Shown here: one piece after another, positions 44,042 through 54,838 of the stretch
How positions within the stretch are numbered: position 1 is the stretch's first letter
Layout of the letters: every line of letters starts with the position of its first letter
Notes under the pieces: generated by a model
Databases searched by the model: none
What the model was told of the DNA's origin: nothing
The model's input: only the letters and a program-made list of their open reading frames with translations
Made by a program: the position numbers and the translations under genes
From: Kappaphycus alvarezii
Lineage: Eukaryota > Rhodophyta > Florideophyceae > Gigartinales > Solieriaceae
NCBI GenBank assembly: GCA_002205965.3
Contig: NADL03000522.1
Coordinates: forward strand, 186,001-250,000
Length of the DNA stretch: 64,000 bases
Direction of reading: 5' to 3'

Positions 44042-44740
44042 CTACACTTTGATCTCATGATCAACTGATCGAATCGCAGGAATTCCTCTTGGAAATTCAT
44101 CCTGAAAGACCTCTTTAAAATTATCCAGTAATATGCTCAGTCTTCCATCGAAATTTGAATCCTTTACTCCTCTCATACTGTGAACTTCAAGTAACTGAAA
44201 TACTTCGAAGTCACCCCCATGCCTCAGCATTCGTCTAAATTTCTTCACTCCCAAACTGGACACATCAAAACGGTTTTCTTTATCTGGATCAATCACTGGA
44301 ATGGAAGCATCTTTCACCATCACAATCCGTTTCCGATAGTCGACACGTGGATTGTGGGCAACATGCCACGGCATTCCCAACAGAACATCATACCTGGTTT
44401 GGGACACAGCCCAACTAGAAATATATTGATGTTTGCCTAACCTAGTAGCTCCGTTGGAAATGATCTCAGATACTTCCTCAGTAACTCCCTTCTATGAATG
44501 GCAAACAATGACTCGTTCACGCCGAATCTCAAACAAGTTCCTATTTCGCTTCAGGAACTCGGCTGAAACCACTTTTGTATTGCATCCATCGTCTTTTAGT
44601 ACTTTGACTGCTATTCCATTCAGTCTAACTTCAAGTACTAACAAAGGCACCATTGCTATAGGTCCATCAGTGGGGATGCTGTCATCATGAGTAAACGTGA
44701 TCCATTAGATTCGGCTCCGGAGATTCTCGACTTTTCCCTG
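44042..44740 (-). pseudogene. Protease remnant of the second chromovirus
   Basis: Active site DDGCNTKVVS (about 44,590-44,560), same DDG variant as the first element; then YDVLLGMPWHVAHNP in the open frame 44,407-44,042. Separated from Gag and RT by shifts. Confidence 0.8.
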
Positions 44741-44839
44741 TCCTCTGAGGATTAAGCTCCGGTGATGTCCACAAAAGTTTCACTCTGCTCATGGGGACAG
44801 CTGTTCACACTCACTACTGGTGTCACTTGAGTTTTCACC

Positions 44840-45657
44840 AAGTCTGGTGGACCAACTAGTTTTCCGAGTCAAAGCCATTCAAATCATTACTGTGTCCTGC
44901 CTGTGTATTGTCCGCCACTATGCGAGTACCACCCTGTTACCTTTATTCCCGTTTCCTTTTCTGTGTTTCCAAGGTCTACATCCCACCTTATGGCACGTAA
45001 AGCATCGGTTCTCCATCAAGTCGTTTTGACGCTGCCCATCGTTGTTACGTTCCAGGTTTCCGATCTCCATCGGCATAGGACCTGAGGCATTTCGATTGGT
45101 TTGAAATGAGCCTCTGCCAGTGAAGAACACTGCACCGTAAAATGCTCCATCAACTTTCGGGGAAATGGTAGTCGCAGCTTCAAACTTGGATGGGTTCCCT
45201 TTACGAACCTCCAACAGAATGTGGGGTTTGAGACCTTCACAGAACCGCGCCAATTTTCCGACTCACTGATACCGGGAATATTGATAACCAAATTACTGAA
45301 CTCCGAGAGGTACGCTGCCACACTTATTTTCTGGTGGATCTTGGTAAGCTTGTCGCGAGCTCGAATGACACTGTCCTGGGGGACAAACTCTGCCTCAACA
45401 AGGAGTTTGAAAGCTTCCCATGTAGGCGGAACAGCATTCTAGGACACAACTGTATACCACCAGTTTGCGGCAGTTCCGGTCATGAATGTCGAAGCAAAGT
45501 CGATAGCATTCTGGGCACTGATGACTTCTTCATGAACCACCTGAATAAGTCTCAGGTACTTTTCGACAGAATGGAACCATGACCAAACCGTCAACGCATC
45601 TCGAGTCCCATCGAACAACACAGGCTTATTTGGTTTGGAGAAAGACATTTTCAACAA
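44840..45657 (-). pseudogene. Gag remnant of the second chromovirus
   Basis: Open 45,657-45,439: MSFSKPNKPVLFDGTRD, then FMTGTAANWW; 45,321 on: VAAYLSEF; 45,253-44,918 with a CFTCHKVGCRPWKH knuckle-like segment. Three frames and stops. Confidence 0.82.
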
Positions 45658-46089
45658 ACTTCTTACTTAAAGCATTGCACCAACACCTAAACTTGATTAC
45701 AAGCACTTGAAGTTGAAATCTGCAAGGGATTCGTCCCTGGACGACGGGTTGGCTCCCTACCCGACGAGAGAGTGACTCCCCAGCAGCTTTGATCACACCT
45801 ACACTCAGGTGTGACTCAGCAATCCGTTCGGGATATCCTCACCAGTCCGCTACGAGGACCGCGATCGGTGTCCTAACCCTATAGGAAAGCCTCTCAAGCC
45901 GACTTCAAGCTAGCGAATAACCAAAGAATACCCGGTCTGGGCACGTACCCCCCAGTCCAAGTCCAGTCCAAGCCAACCCTATGAAGCGTTACCTGAACCC
46001 GTGACCCAGTCGGTGCACCCAGCTAACAGCCAACGAGTGCAATAGGATTGTATAGGAATACTGTGAGGGGCACCTCAAATGGGGACTTG

Positions 46090-46335
46090 GTCTAAATGAA
46101 ACCCACTTGCCCTCCGAGATGATGTGGCCTTTCAAATTGTCAAAAACCACTGTGGATATCCGTAGGACTCAATCTTAAACCACCAGTCGCATTCCGTTGT
46201 CGTCAGTTGATCCCTGAATATTCTTCTCAAATTTTTGTGCCTTTGAACTCGAAAATATTTTCTGTTCCTTCGACTCTGAGAGAAATTTGGCGTATTTTAA
46301 CTTAGAAGATGTGGGTAGCTGAATCCACGCCGCTA
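46090..46335 (+). repeat. Uninterrupted copy of the repeat that received the Ty3 element
   Basis: Runs AACCCACTTGCCCTCC ... TTAGAAGATGTGGG ... CCACGCCGCT without a break. The first Ty3 element sits between the matching halves at 5,660 and 11,543. Confidence 0.8.
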
Positions 46336-46589
46336 AAAGGGGAACGTTTTTGGTTTACTTGAATGTGCTCTTATACTTAATTTCCCAGATAAGAGCAATC
46401 GTAGAAGAGGCGGAAGTAGGATATCCACTTACATACCCTGAAAACAGAGGCTCTTTGGAACAAACACATTTTCAAGTTGTCGCGTTTAGTGTCGCTCAAA
46501 ACTCTTAACAAACAACCGGCGTTATTCTGGACGATTTTCGCAGTGTTTTGGGTCATTTGATTTACTTGAATGGGTTGGTACCGCGTTTT

Positions 46590-47470
46590 CGGTTTTTCCA
46601 ACCCTCTTACCTCTCTGAACGCCGCGAAACCGTCAAAGTTCAGTAGGTATCGAGAATTTATCACAACGCATGCCAGGTACTGACTGATCCCAATGCCGAT
46701 ATCCACTTTTGGCTGATGGCACCCAGACGTATTCACGGTGCCCATAGACGTGGCTAGGCACGTCTCCATACGAGTCATGGAGACTTTCGGGCGGGTGCAA
46801 TTTGTCCTTAAGCAAAAACACCACTGAGTAATAGAGACTTGTTCGCTGTCGCTATTCCAACTCTCTATTACACACTGGTGTAGCAGAAAAAGTGCATCAC
46901 TCTTGGGAGAATCTAGAAGCTTTGTGTAACCGGGTGGCGGTTTTATTACCGAGTATTAATTTTTCTGTACATTAATTTTATTTAACGTGGAGCCCCACTT
47001 CATCGTCTTGTTTCCTTAGTTATGTTTCAGATAGTACTATTATTTTGTTACAGGTATACTTTCTTGTTACATCTTCAATTCATAGTTATTTCTATTGAGC
47101 TGGCACAAGTCTGCGAGTTATTTTGAAGAGCTGCCGTACTGTCTATAAAAGGGGCTCTCATCTGAGTTCTAAGGGGAATCTAGGTACACTCTATACACCC
47201 TTTTCCCCCAACTTTCTGAAACCCACTACCATCGTCTCTACTGCTCATTTAGCAGTGCCCCAGCTGCCTCCCTCTCTGTTTCACTGCGGCCTCGGTTTCG
47301 TCCAACGCAGCATGCCTTACGGCTGGCCTCACACCAGTCCTTTGGGGTAGTAATTCATGAATCGGCCTCATTTCCAGACTCTCTATTGCAAAGACCTTTC
47401 CCCCTTAGCCTTCGGAAGATAGCCGTCTTGCATCCCCAATCAGTAAAGCACCCCAACTTTCCCCCCCCCT
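46590..47470 (+). pseudogene. LINE-2 family C-terminus and 3' end, split by a solo LTR
   Basis: Plus strand: SNPLTSLNAAKPSKF, LIPMPISTFG-stop-WHPDVF, RVMETFGRVQFVLKQ (46,590-46,821). Then the LTR, then FVQRSMPYGWPHTSPLG-stop (47,295-47,349). Copy 59.55-59.74 kb has the same end without the interruption (FVQRSMHYGWPHTSPVR). The 3' UTR ends in CAGTAAAGCACCCCAA. Confidence 0.8.
46822..47283 (+). repeat. Solo LTR of the second-chromovirus type
   Basis: Aligns in inverted orientation with 40,766-41,191: TAATAGAGACTTGTTCGCTG, the ACGTGGAGC.CCA.TTCATCGT segment, CTGTACTGTCTATAA and CCCCCAACTTTCTGAAACC. The first ~20 bp of the LTR (TGTAACAATG) are missing. It is lodged in the LINE-2 ORF; no clean target duplication is readable. 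Confidence 0.78.
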
Positions 47471-47484
47471 TTTGGTTTTTGGGG

Positions 47485-47560
47485 GTTCATTTGAATGGGA
47501 TAGATCGGATGTATCTTCCAAGAGTAATGCACCCAAACCTTTCCCCCACTTGAATGGCTT
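47485..47560 (+). mobile_element. LINE-1 3' tail
   Basis: Only the last ~75 nt: GGGATAGATCGGATGTATC then GCACCCAAACCTTTCCCCC. Extreme 5' truncation. Confidence 0.6.
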
Positions 47561-47981
47561 GGTATACTTAATTTTCGTAAACCGCGTTATTGGTGGTTTA
47601 CTCCGAATGATGTGATGGTTGGGAGCTGTTAGGCGCGTGCTGATAGGAACGGATTTTTTGTCTCCACCATCTACAGACTTTTAGTTTACTGTACTACCTC
47701 CCCTTGTCCAAAATTGCTTATAGTTCCGGTCTATCCTCGTCCTCCCAGAGCCTTGCTTATCAAAACCGCGGTCCTCTCCAAATTTACTTCCATTTTATCT
47801 AGATATTTTAATACTGTATCTATCCCTCTGAATCGATCTCGAATCAAGTTCTTTTCCCCTTTTAGCTTATATCCTCCTCCAAATTCGTTTTTTTGAGAAA
47901 AGGAGCGCAAACGCACTACTACAAAATCCCTTACAGATTTATTTTACCCATTCCTAATCTATAGAACTTGCCCCGGGAGCC

Positions 47982-47989
47982 TATTTAAA
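47982..47989 (+). promoter_or_regulatory. TATA-like box before acidic-ORF copy d
   Basis: TATTTAAA, 112 nt before the ATG at 48,101, followed by a C/T-rich leader. The same layout as the secreted-protein genes, so this copy may keep a host-type promoter. Confidence 0.5.
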
Positions 47990-48100
47990 CCCCTTTGTTC
48001 CAAATCTCAAACGTCCCCGATCATTTTACTCATCACTTCTCTCCCCCAACACACACCCCAAACACCCTCCATTGCCTCCCATTCCCCAAAGCCTACCAAA

Positions 48101-48693
48101 ATGAACAATCTATACCCCTCGAAATTCATTTCCAAAAATCGCCATCCACGCCCCCTAAATTATATTCCCCACTCCCTTTCGGACCTACTGACCGTGATCA
48201 ATACCTGCGACGGCAAACCAGAAAGAAGGTGATCGAATTTGTGTGTCGCCTTTTTATTGAGGATGAGGCGGAGGAGGTAGGTAAGGGGCGGGAGTGGGAC
48301 ATCGAGGAGGGAACTGGGGAGACCTTCGAAAAGAGGATAGCCCCTGAATTAGTCTACGAGGTTAACAACGGGGAGAATGTTGAAGAGGAAGAGGAGGAAT
48401 AGGAGGAAGAGGAAGAAAAGGAAAAAGAGAAAGAAAAGGAGGAAGAGGAGGACGAGGACGAGGTGGATAAAGGAAAATGGGGCATGGAAAGTGTTGGAGT
48501 GGGGCCTGGACTGGAATGTATGGAACAAGTAGTGCCGACGCTGGAACCGCATTGAGATATCTTTAGTAGTTTAGATATCTACCAGGAGGAAATAGAGAGC
48601 TATGAGCCGTTCGCAGATATTTGTGGGGACTAATTGGGCAGCATGGATATTTTGGAGGAGTTGTGTGGATCTGATTTAGAGAATGGTAAATAA
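48101..48693 (+). pseudogene. Acidic-ORF repeat, copy d (most complete)
   Basis: ATG at 48,101 opens MNNLYPSKFISKNRH in one frame; a one-base change near 48,170-48,190 moves to the frame with DRDQYLRRQTRKKVIEFVCR and EEVGKGREW. Then PELVYEVNNGENVEEEEEE, a Glu/Lys/Asp-rich stretch, GMESVGVGP, VVPTLEPH, SSLDIYQEE and stop at 48,691-48,693. In-frame stops at 48,400, 48,553 and 48,630. Layout: basic Arg-rich helix, acidic middle, conserved C-terminus. Protein family unknown; nuclear or nucleic-acid binding would be a guess. Confidence 0.62.
48375..48470 (+). repeat. Purine-rich GA tract
   Basis: Nearly pure G/A (GAAGAGGAAGAGGAGGAA...), encoding the acidic run of copy d. Copy c has the matching C/T-rich tract at 36,185-36,232. 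Prone to slippage, which may explain the frame changes. Confidence 0.8.
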
Positions 48694-48699
48694 GAGGAC

Positions 48700-49160
48700 C
48701 TCATTGATTATAGGTTTCTTAAGTGTCTTTTGTTTAGAGTATATCGTCCACACAGATTGTTTTCATGTATTTCCTGGTACCTTCTGTAGTTTTGTTCGGA
48801 CTTTAGGGGGTAGCCAAAAGTCATATAAGCTGAGTAAACTGCTTCCCCATAGAGAGGTCAAGCAAGTTGGCAGACAACTTCAAGCCAAGTCCCGAGTAGT
48901 AGGAAGTTGAGAGTCAACTTCAGACCCAAGAAAAACTTTTTCCCACGCTGGTCACAGAGCATCAGCGGTAGACCCTGCCCCTTCCATACTTGCTTGTACA
49001 CCTCTCAACTCGCACCAATATACACTCCTTTTCGTTCGTTCAACTATACCACTGTAGCACTTTTGCCGCTTGCAACCCCTCCTTCTTGGGGTAGTTGGGT
49101 CTGAGTATCTCTTCTTCCGACGATGTACCCCTTTTAGGAGCCTTGCTAAAATGTTGCTAT
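48700..49160 (+). repeat. LTR-like sequence, TyA type
   Basis: GGTAGCCAAAAGTC, ATATAAGCTGAGTAAACTGC, GGTCAAGCAAGTTGGCAGAC, AGCATCAGCGGTAGACCC and CTTGCAACCCCTCC. Best-preserved copy of this sequence in the window; directly follows acidic-ORF copy d. Confidence 0.65.
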
Positions 49161-49249
49161 TCCTAATTATAATATACTTTACTCATGATGTTTCTGGAGT
49201 ATACACTCACTGACCGACTATTAACTTAAGAACTGACTGGATGTCAACA

Positions 49250-49900
49250 CGTGCAGTGGGGCACGGGAAATGATGGTCATAGTCACGGAGGATTACAGAA
49301 AACAGCTGAGGCGCTGCTTACTTCGCGAGCGAATAGTGGCATCAGAGGTGTGATATCTGGTCGCACTCCGCGGAATGAACGTTTCCAGAAACAGAACAGT
49401 GGCTGGGGACGCCGCTCCAAGGGAGTCCACAGCGACTGGTTGGAAGCTGAATGGTGTCAGAAGGCGCCTGGAGAGCTTACGCCCAAGATCCTGAACCCTG
49501 TCGCTGTAAGGTTGAGTGGCGGCACCAGAGGCGGCTTGCGTTGCTTTAGTGACAGAGGCCTGTTTGAACGGCGAAACAGTAGTAACGTCACAGGCAACAG
49601 GCCTTTCCTTGGGGCCGATGGCAGGGCCGGGGGTTGCACGAGGAGGTCTGTAGGCCTAAAACCGATTCCAGGAATTTACAGGACTTTGAACTTGTAGTAC
49701 AAACCAGCAGCGCGGAAGACATGATAGGCGAGGGCGTTACGGATGGAGTTATGCCGGTGTAGGCGGGCAAACGCCGAGGGACAGAGGTCAGCCGCATAGT
49801 CTCCATATAAATCTAACATCTGCTGGCAATGATGACACTTCGGCGGAATCGAGTCCGTGTATACTGGGAGACCAAGGTGGCGACGGAGCATGATGCTCCA
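49250..49900 (-). pseudogene. LINE C-terminal zinc-domain fragment
   Basis: Minus-strand frame 49,891-49,676: LGLPVYTDSIPPKCHHCQQM, DLYGDYA, RLHRHNSIRNAL; then FRPTDLLVQPP and, after a shift, GPKERPVACDVTTVSPFK. These match the LINE order CPLC..LD..GDHA..C..RRHN.LRD then RPAD...DVTV.SP. The plus-strand ORF 49,251-49,697 (148 codons) is its shadow. Confidence 0.78.
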
Positions 49901-50180
49901 ATGAGCATCAGAGACTTTGGTGGCATTGGTCGGATGTGCTCGAAGAAAGGCAGCATCCTAGGAGTAGCGAAAAGCTAGACCGCGTATCCGACGACGGGTG
50001 GCTTCGGGACGGTGAGCTGAGTGGGTGGGAACATCAAAGGAATGAAATTACTTTCCAAATACTAAACTACCCAAATTCCCCCCTCTCGAGACGCAGTCGG
50101 TCGCCCCTACTGACAGATAAGCAGCCAAGTTTCCCCATGAGAATTTAGTGTTGGTAGGACCTTTGTTCTCGGTGTTTCTC

Positions 50181-51870
50181 GTAATTAAAACCCACTCTTA
50201 TTGGAACGGAGCGGAACCGGAAATCTTTAGGAGTTCTTAGGGCACGAGAATGTGCGGAGAGTATTACAGGGGAAAAAGGTTTGGGTGTTTTACTCTTGGA
50301 AGATATATCCGGTCTATCCCATGGTTTTCCAGTATTACCAAAGTCCATCACCGCCTAAGTAGTACAGTACAGAGCAGAGCACGTGATAATAAACGCTGCA
50401 TGAAATCATTAGTCTTGCGTGATGGCTGTAAGTGCCACTGATTGATGTTAATGGCGTAACGTTTGAAAACTACATCTACAAAGAAAGAAAGAAGTTTAAT
50501 GCGTTCAGTATCTACTAATGGAAGAAAAAGGGGGGTGTCTTTATTGAGATGTATGGATTGGCTTGAACCCATTTAGAGTTGCAAATCTGAATGTAATAAA
50601 ATATTCTAAGGTTTTTTGTAGGGATTGGTGGTTTTAAATGCCTTTACCCACATCACGACATCCCTCAGGGAACAGCTGACCATATTTTCATAGATTAAAA
50701 ACACTTCAAATCCCCCTTATTTTTAAATTGGCCCTCGGCGTTAAATTTTAAGAAACAGTACAAAACGCTACGTGGCCCCTACCTGATTCCCAGTCTTTCA
50801 AGCTCTTGCATGGTTGTCTGGGCAACTTTAGGATAGATCGAATATATCTTCCAACAGTAAAATACCCAAAACTTTCCCCTTGTATGCATATCGTCCATTG
50901 CTTTTATTGTACGTCTTGTGCATCCGAAAGTCCCGGTATTTTATTCTGGCATCTCTTTCCAAAATTTAGTAGTCCTGCCACGAGCTCAATAGAGCGGTGA
51001 GCGGAGTTGGTTTACAGCGAGTGGTGGTAAGGGTATCAGAGTGCTTCTGTAATCATAAGGTAGCAGGACTAATGAGGATATGGTGAAGGTTTAGGATATA
51101 GATCGAATACATCTTTAGACCGTAAAACACCCAAACCTTCCTCCCTAAAAATGGGGAACACGGGGTTTCATCTATTGTAACAGATGAGCTGACTGTAACC
51201 CAGCCAACATCTACATGTGGTAGGGCTAGAACATAGGGGGAATTTTTTGGGTTATTTTAATGCATGGGAGATGTGGTCGGTTAGAACATAGGGTGTTTTA
51301 ATGATTGAAAAATAGGTTTGGCAATGTTCCAAGGGAGTGAATATTTGGTATTTTCCTGATTAGGGGTTTGGAGCGGCTACTTCCTGGGGCAGTAGTGAGC
51401 AGGTCTAAGCATTGGAGACGGAGTGGTGCAGATAGCCTTACCGTGTTCCAGAGTGAATCTAATAGTTGGTAATCGGTATGTAGAGAGAAGGAAGCGGTGT
51501 TAGAATTTCTTTGAAATTGGCGGCTAATTTACTGTGGTAGATATGTGGTTTGGTACCCAGTAAATTTGTACCGGAGTGGTGTTAAAATGAAACTGTGAAA
51601 TTGGCCTTGCAAAAATGAGAGCAACATGTACTCGTGTACTCGTGTTGCACCATTCGAAGCATTCTTCCCCACATGTTTCCGCGTGTTTTCACTCGGTGCT
51701 TTGGCCCATTGGTTTTCAGCAAGAAAAGGTCCACGGACTTTCCAACTATCACGCAAAAGACTAAATAGTACCAGTATCAACCGGAAAGATCGTCTAGCTT
51801 CAACACACTTTACAATAACATTTAGAACATGAGCAAACACTTTGAGATTTATTATTCTTGATCAGACTAT
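50181..51870. other. Non-coding duplicated stretch upstream of secreted-protein copy 2
   Basis: Counterpart of 12,151-13,560. LINE-1 tails at 50,255-50,350 (minus), 50,830-50,885 (plus) and 51,095-51,150 (plus). A 110-nt segment around 50,640-50,740 is absent in block A. Both blocks repeat TACTCGTGTTGCACCATTCG; here CGTGTACT is added in tandem at about 51,625. No gene seen. Confidence 0.5.
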
Positions 51871-51881
51871 CCCTCATACAA

Positions 51882-51889
51882 TATAAAAG
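51882..51889 (+). promoter_or_regulatory. TATA box of secreted-protein gene copy 2
   Basis: TATAAAAG, 124 nt before the ATG, in a 265-bp stretch identical to copy 1. Confidence 0.7.
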
Positions 51890-52012
51890 CCCGCAATTTT
51901 TGATTCCGTTCCCTACCTCAACCTCTCCTCTCTCTACATCTCCAATTCAGATCTACCTTTTCTCCAAGGAAATCTCTTATTCAAGAAAGAAAGTAATTCC
52001 AAGAACAAAGAA

Positions 52013-52246
52013 ATGGTCTCTTTCAAGGTTTTCATCGCTCTTTTGGCTTGCATGGTAGCTGCTTCCTCGGGTGCAAAAACTCAGGCAGAAGCTGTTACCA
52101 GTACTGATGTTGTTCTCTTACCGAAATCTGTCTTGAATGTCATGAGGGAGTTCTTTGCATGTCAGACTGATGATCAGTGTTATCACGTATTTTCAGGAAG
52201 CTATGGATACTGCAACCGTGAGCACATGTTCTGCGTCCCAACGTAA
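52013..52246 (+). CDS. Small secreted cysteine-rich protein, copy 2 (candidate effector)
   Basis: 77 codons, aligned without gaps to copy 1. Substitutions F10L, M11L, T17A, L23T, I29T, L33V, P35L and Q70E. Residues 36-69, holding three of the four Cys, and 71-77 are identical. Signal peptide at 1-20, four Cys at 50, 56, 67 and 74. Both copies are intact, so both may be expressed. By my count 12 nucleotide differences, 9 changing the amino acid. The role in host interaction is inferred from type and setting only. Confidence 0.85.
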   Translation: MVSFKVFIALLACMVAASSGAKTQAEAVTSTDVVLLPKSVLNVMREFFACQTDDQCYHVFSGSYGYCNREHMFCVPT

Positions 52247-52559
52247 ATGCAATGTCGCAAATTTAAGGGTTTGGAGCAGGAAGTCGTTTTCTTTTAGAGT
52301 TCCTGTCGTTCTCATCATTGAGAAACCAGGAAAATGGTTGAACTGGTCAGCATTTTTATACTGTGGAAAACTTAGCCGACCGGCTGCTCTTCCAATGGAG
52401 TAGAGGGCGGAGATTGCTCAGTATGAAAACCGTTTCCAGTAAAAAGTAGAATTGTTTACTTCCTTGAGCGATCTTTACCCATTCCTTATCAGTACTGAGA
52501 AATACTTTACGAACAATGCGGAGTCTCTCTGACTATTCCACCAGACCATTCCGGACCTT

Positions 52560-53005
52560 GAGAATAGGCAAGTGGCGTTCCAGGTACTACGTAACCGTTT
52601 CAGATTCTTCAAAAAAGGCTATTTGTGGCGCGTAGTGCCCCTCTCCTACACCAGAGAATGTTCGGAAGAGTTCGATCGGATGACGGTAGAATATGTTCGA
52701 ACATTACCAGGGAGAGTACTGGACTGTGAGGTCTTCCGAGAACTCCAGCTACCAGTCAAACCAAAGGGAACTAAAATCCCATCTCTTGGGATCGAGTACA
52801 CTTCCGTGCAAAGGCACGCCGCAGAAGCCGTCATGTCCAATGCGGCCTGCTTGATGGCTGGCCTGAAGGTAGCATTTTAGGGAGCGTAGTTCCTTCCCCA
52901 TTACTGTGTCGGTATACCCTTTTTGAGTTGATTGCGGTTGTCTGGAAAACCATGGGATAGATCGGATATATCTTCCAAGAGTAAAACACCCAACTCAGAC
53001 CGGAT
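52560..53005 (+). pseudogene. LINE-1 thumb plus 3' end, fused copy in block B
   Basis: Open 102-codon frame 52,572-52,880: QVLRNRFRFF..., EEFDRMTVEYV, VLDCEVFRELQLPVKPKG, then directly QRHAAEAVMSNAACLM...AGLKVAF, the LINE C-terminus. The zinc domain and GGWHP segment that should lie between are missing, so this is an internally deleted LINE. 3' UTR and tag follow to about 52,990. Confidence 0.75.
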
Positions 53006-53069
53006 TTATCTTCCAAGGGTAAAACACCGAAACCTTTTTCCCAAACCTTCCCACTTCCGTGAAAAAGGG

Positions 53070-54838
53070 GGGAAGCGGAGTGCAATATTAATGGAGAGAT
53101 ATGGCTGGTTGTGGCGTGGAATATCCTACAGGGGTGAATGGTTTGGGTGTTTTTCTCTTGGAAGATACATCCGATCTATCCCATGGTTTTCCAGACAACC
53201 GCAATCGACTCAAAAAGGGTATACCGACACAGTAATGCGGAGGGAACTACGCTCCCTAAAAAGCTACCTTCAGGCCAACTATCAAACAGGCCGCATTGGA
53301 CATGTGGTGGTAAATCTTTATGGGTTGTACAATGTTGCACAGAAGCATGCGGAGGGTATTCATAAATCAACTACGGATTCGGGCGGCGGGTAGAAACCTG
53401 TCGCGCCTGCATTATTTGGAGACTAAACGCAAAACGGGTAACGAAGTCGCGGAGCTCCTGTTGAGGGAGGAACCGCGACGGGAAGCAGCGAAGGAAGCAG
53501 GGCGGCGGAAAAAACCCTTGCCGTCGTCGCCCAAGGCGCTATAGATATCAATCTCGACGGGGGAGAGGAGGATATCGTTTTGGTTGCAGTAAGTGCCGTA
53601 ATGACGATATTTATCGCGCTCTGCGAGTGTTGCGGCAGCGCCTGCGGTAACCGTACATGGCGAAATGTGGCGGCGTGCTGAGGGTGGGCAACAGTAAAGT
53701 GGACGGCGATATCGGTACTGTGAAGCCCGTATGCAGCGGGTATGTAAATGTCCATTCATAGCGCGGGGGACTCCGAATGCCCAGATGAGTTGGGAATCTG
53801 GTAGAGGAGCGGATGTTCGACGAGGGCGATGATCCCAACTTCCTTGCAGTAGCGTGCAAGAACGTTGCGGAGGATGTGATGACGATGACGGGTGACCAGT
53901 AGTACATATGTACCTCTTAATTTTCCAAAAAAAGCCAGCTCAAGGCCGGCCAGGTACAAGTTGCGTTGGACCTTACGGCCGCGGCAGCGTGGCTTTGGGT
54001 ACGCACCACTCGAACCTTGTCATAGGTCTCCATCACCCTAACGGTATGTTCCGCGCGACATCGGTTAGCACCCTACAGGCGTCTGGGTGCCAACCTCCGA
54101 GAGTTGATATAGGGATAGGCACGAGTATATCTCTCACGGAGGTTGCGATAAAAGATTCACATCTTCTGTACTTCGCGGAGACGGTCGCATTGACGCATGT
54201 GAGCAGATTAAACGTGTACACCCTCCTGTGGATCGAATACATCTTCCGAAAGCAAATTACCCAAACCTTTCTCCTCCTGTGGGAGGGCGTCAGCAGGTTG
54301 ACGAATGTGACGTTACAGAAGTCCGTACCTCCATTGACTCCCATCGCCCGGATTTCTGGCCTCGTGCGATGGACACCATCCCGCGGTTCGACGGCGGGTA
54401 GCGGACCGCTTTCTGTAGGTCTTTCGTGAAGAGGACCACTTGACGGTCATGTCGTCGAGTTCTGTGCCCATCGTGCCTACAGTGGAGGAGATCCCCGAAC
54501 CAGCCGAGGACTTCAGGGCATTTTTGTCTCGGGCACGGCACGTCCGAACGGAACAGCGAGACTTAGAGGAAGTGTAAGAGCCATACCTCGAATTAACGGG
54601 AGTCAGTACTGGTCTTGAGGCCGGGGCTTGGGACGCAGTACAACCATCCCTTGGAAACAGAGAGGGTCATAGAGGAGCGAAATGCCTGCCTTCTTTGATC
54701 CACTTGTGGAATACTTTCCTGCTCTGCCGTACGGATTGCGTCGGGTAGTTTCTTTTGCAATGGTGTGGTACTTGAGCAAAAGGCACTGAATGGAAGAACT
54801 CTTGACTGCACACAGGAGAGTTACCAATTACTGCTGGT
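53070..54838 (-). pseudogene. LINE-1 family C-terminus, block B
   Basis: Minus strand: CPRQKCPEVLGWFGDLLHC, RTRRHDRQVVLFTKDL (54,541-54,440), FCNVTFVN (about 54,320), PIPISTLGGWHPDACRVLTDVARN (54,110-54,040). Partner of 14,560-15,560. A separate minus-strand LINE-1 tail is at 53,130-53,320, and 53,440-53,660 is an inverted relative of 60,340-60,550. Confidence 0.78.

Larger units (their letters stand above)
40766..46085 (-). mobile_element. Second Ty3 chromovirus, 5'-truncated, minus strand
   Basis: Has a 3' LTR (40,766-41,191) and all coding domains, but ends inside the leader at about 46,085; the 5' LTR, primer site and twin-hairpin region are missing. Its Gag, knuckle, DDG protease and LTR start (TGTAACAAT) show kinship with the 5.7-11.5 kb element, but it is much more decayed. 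Confidence 0.9.

Noticed and set aside
49251-49697. 148-codon plus-strand ORF
   Set aside because: Shadow of the minus-strand LINE C-terminal fragment with CHHC and RRHN-like landmarks.
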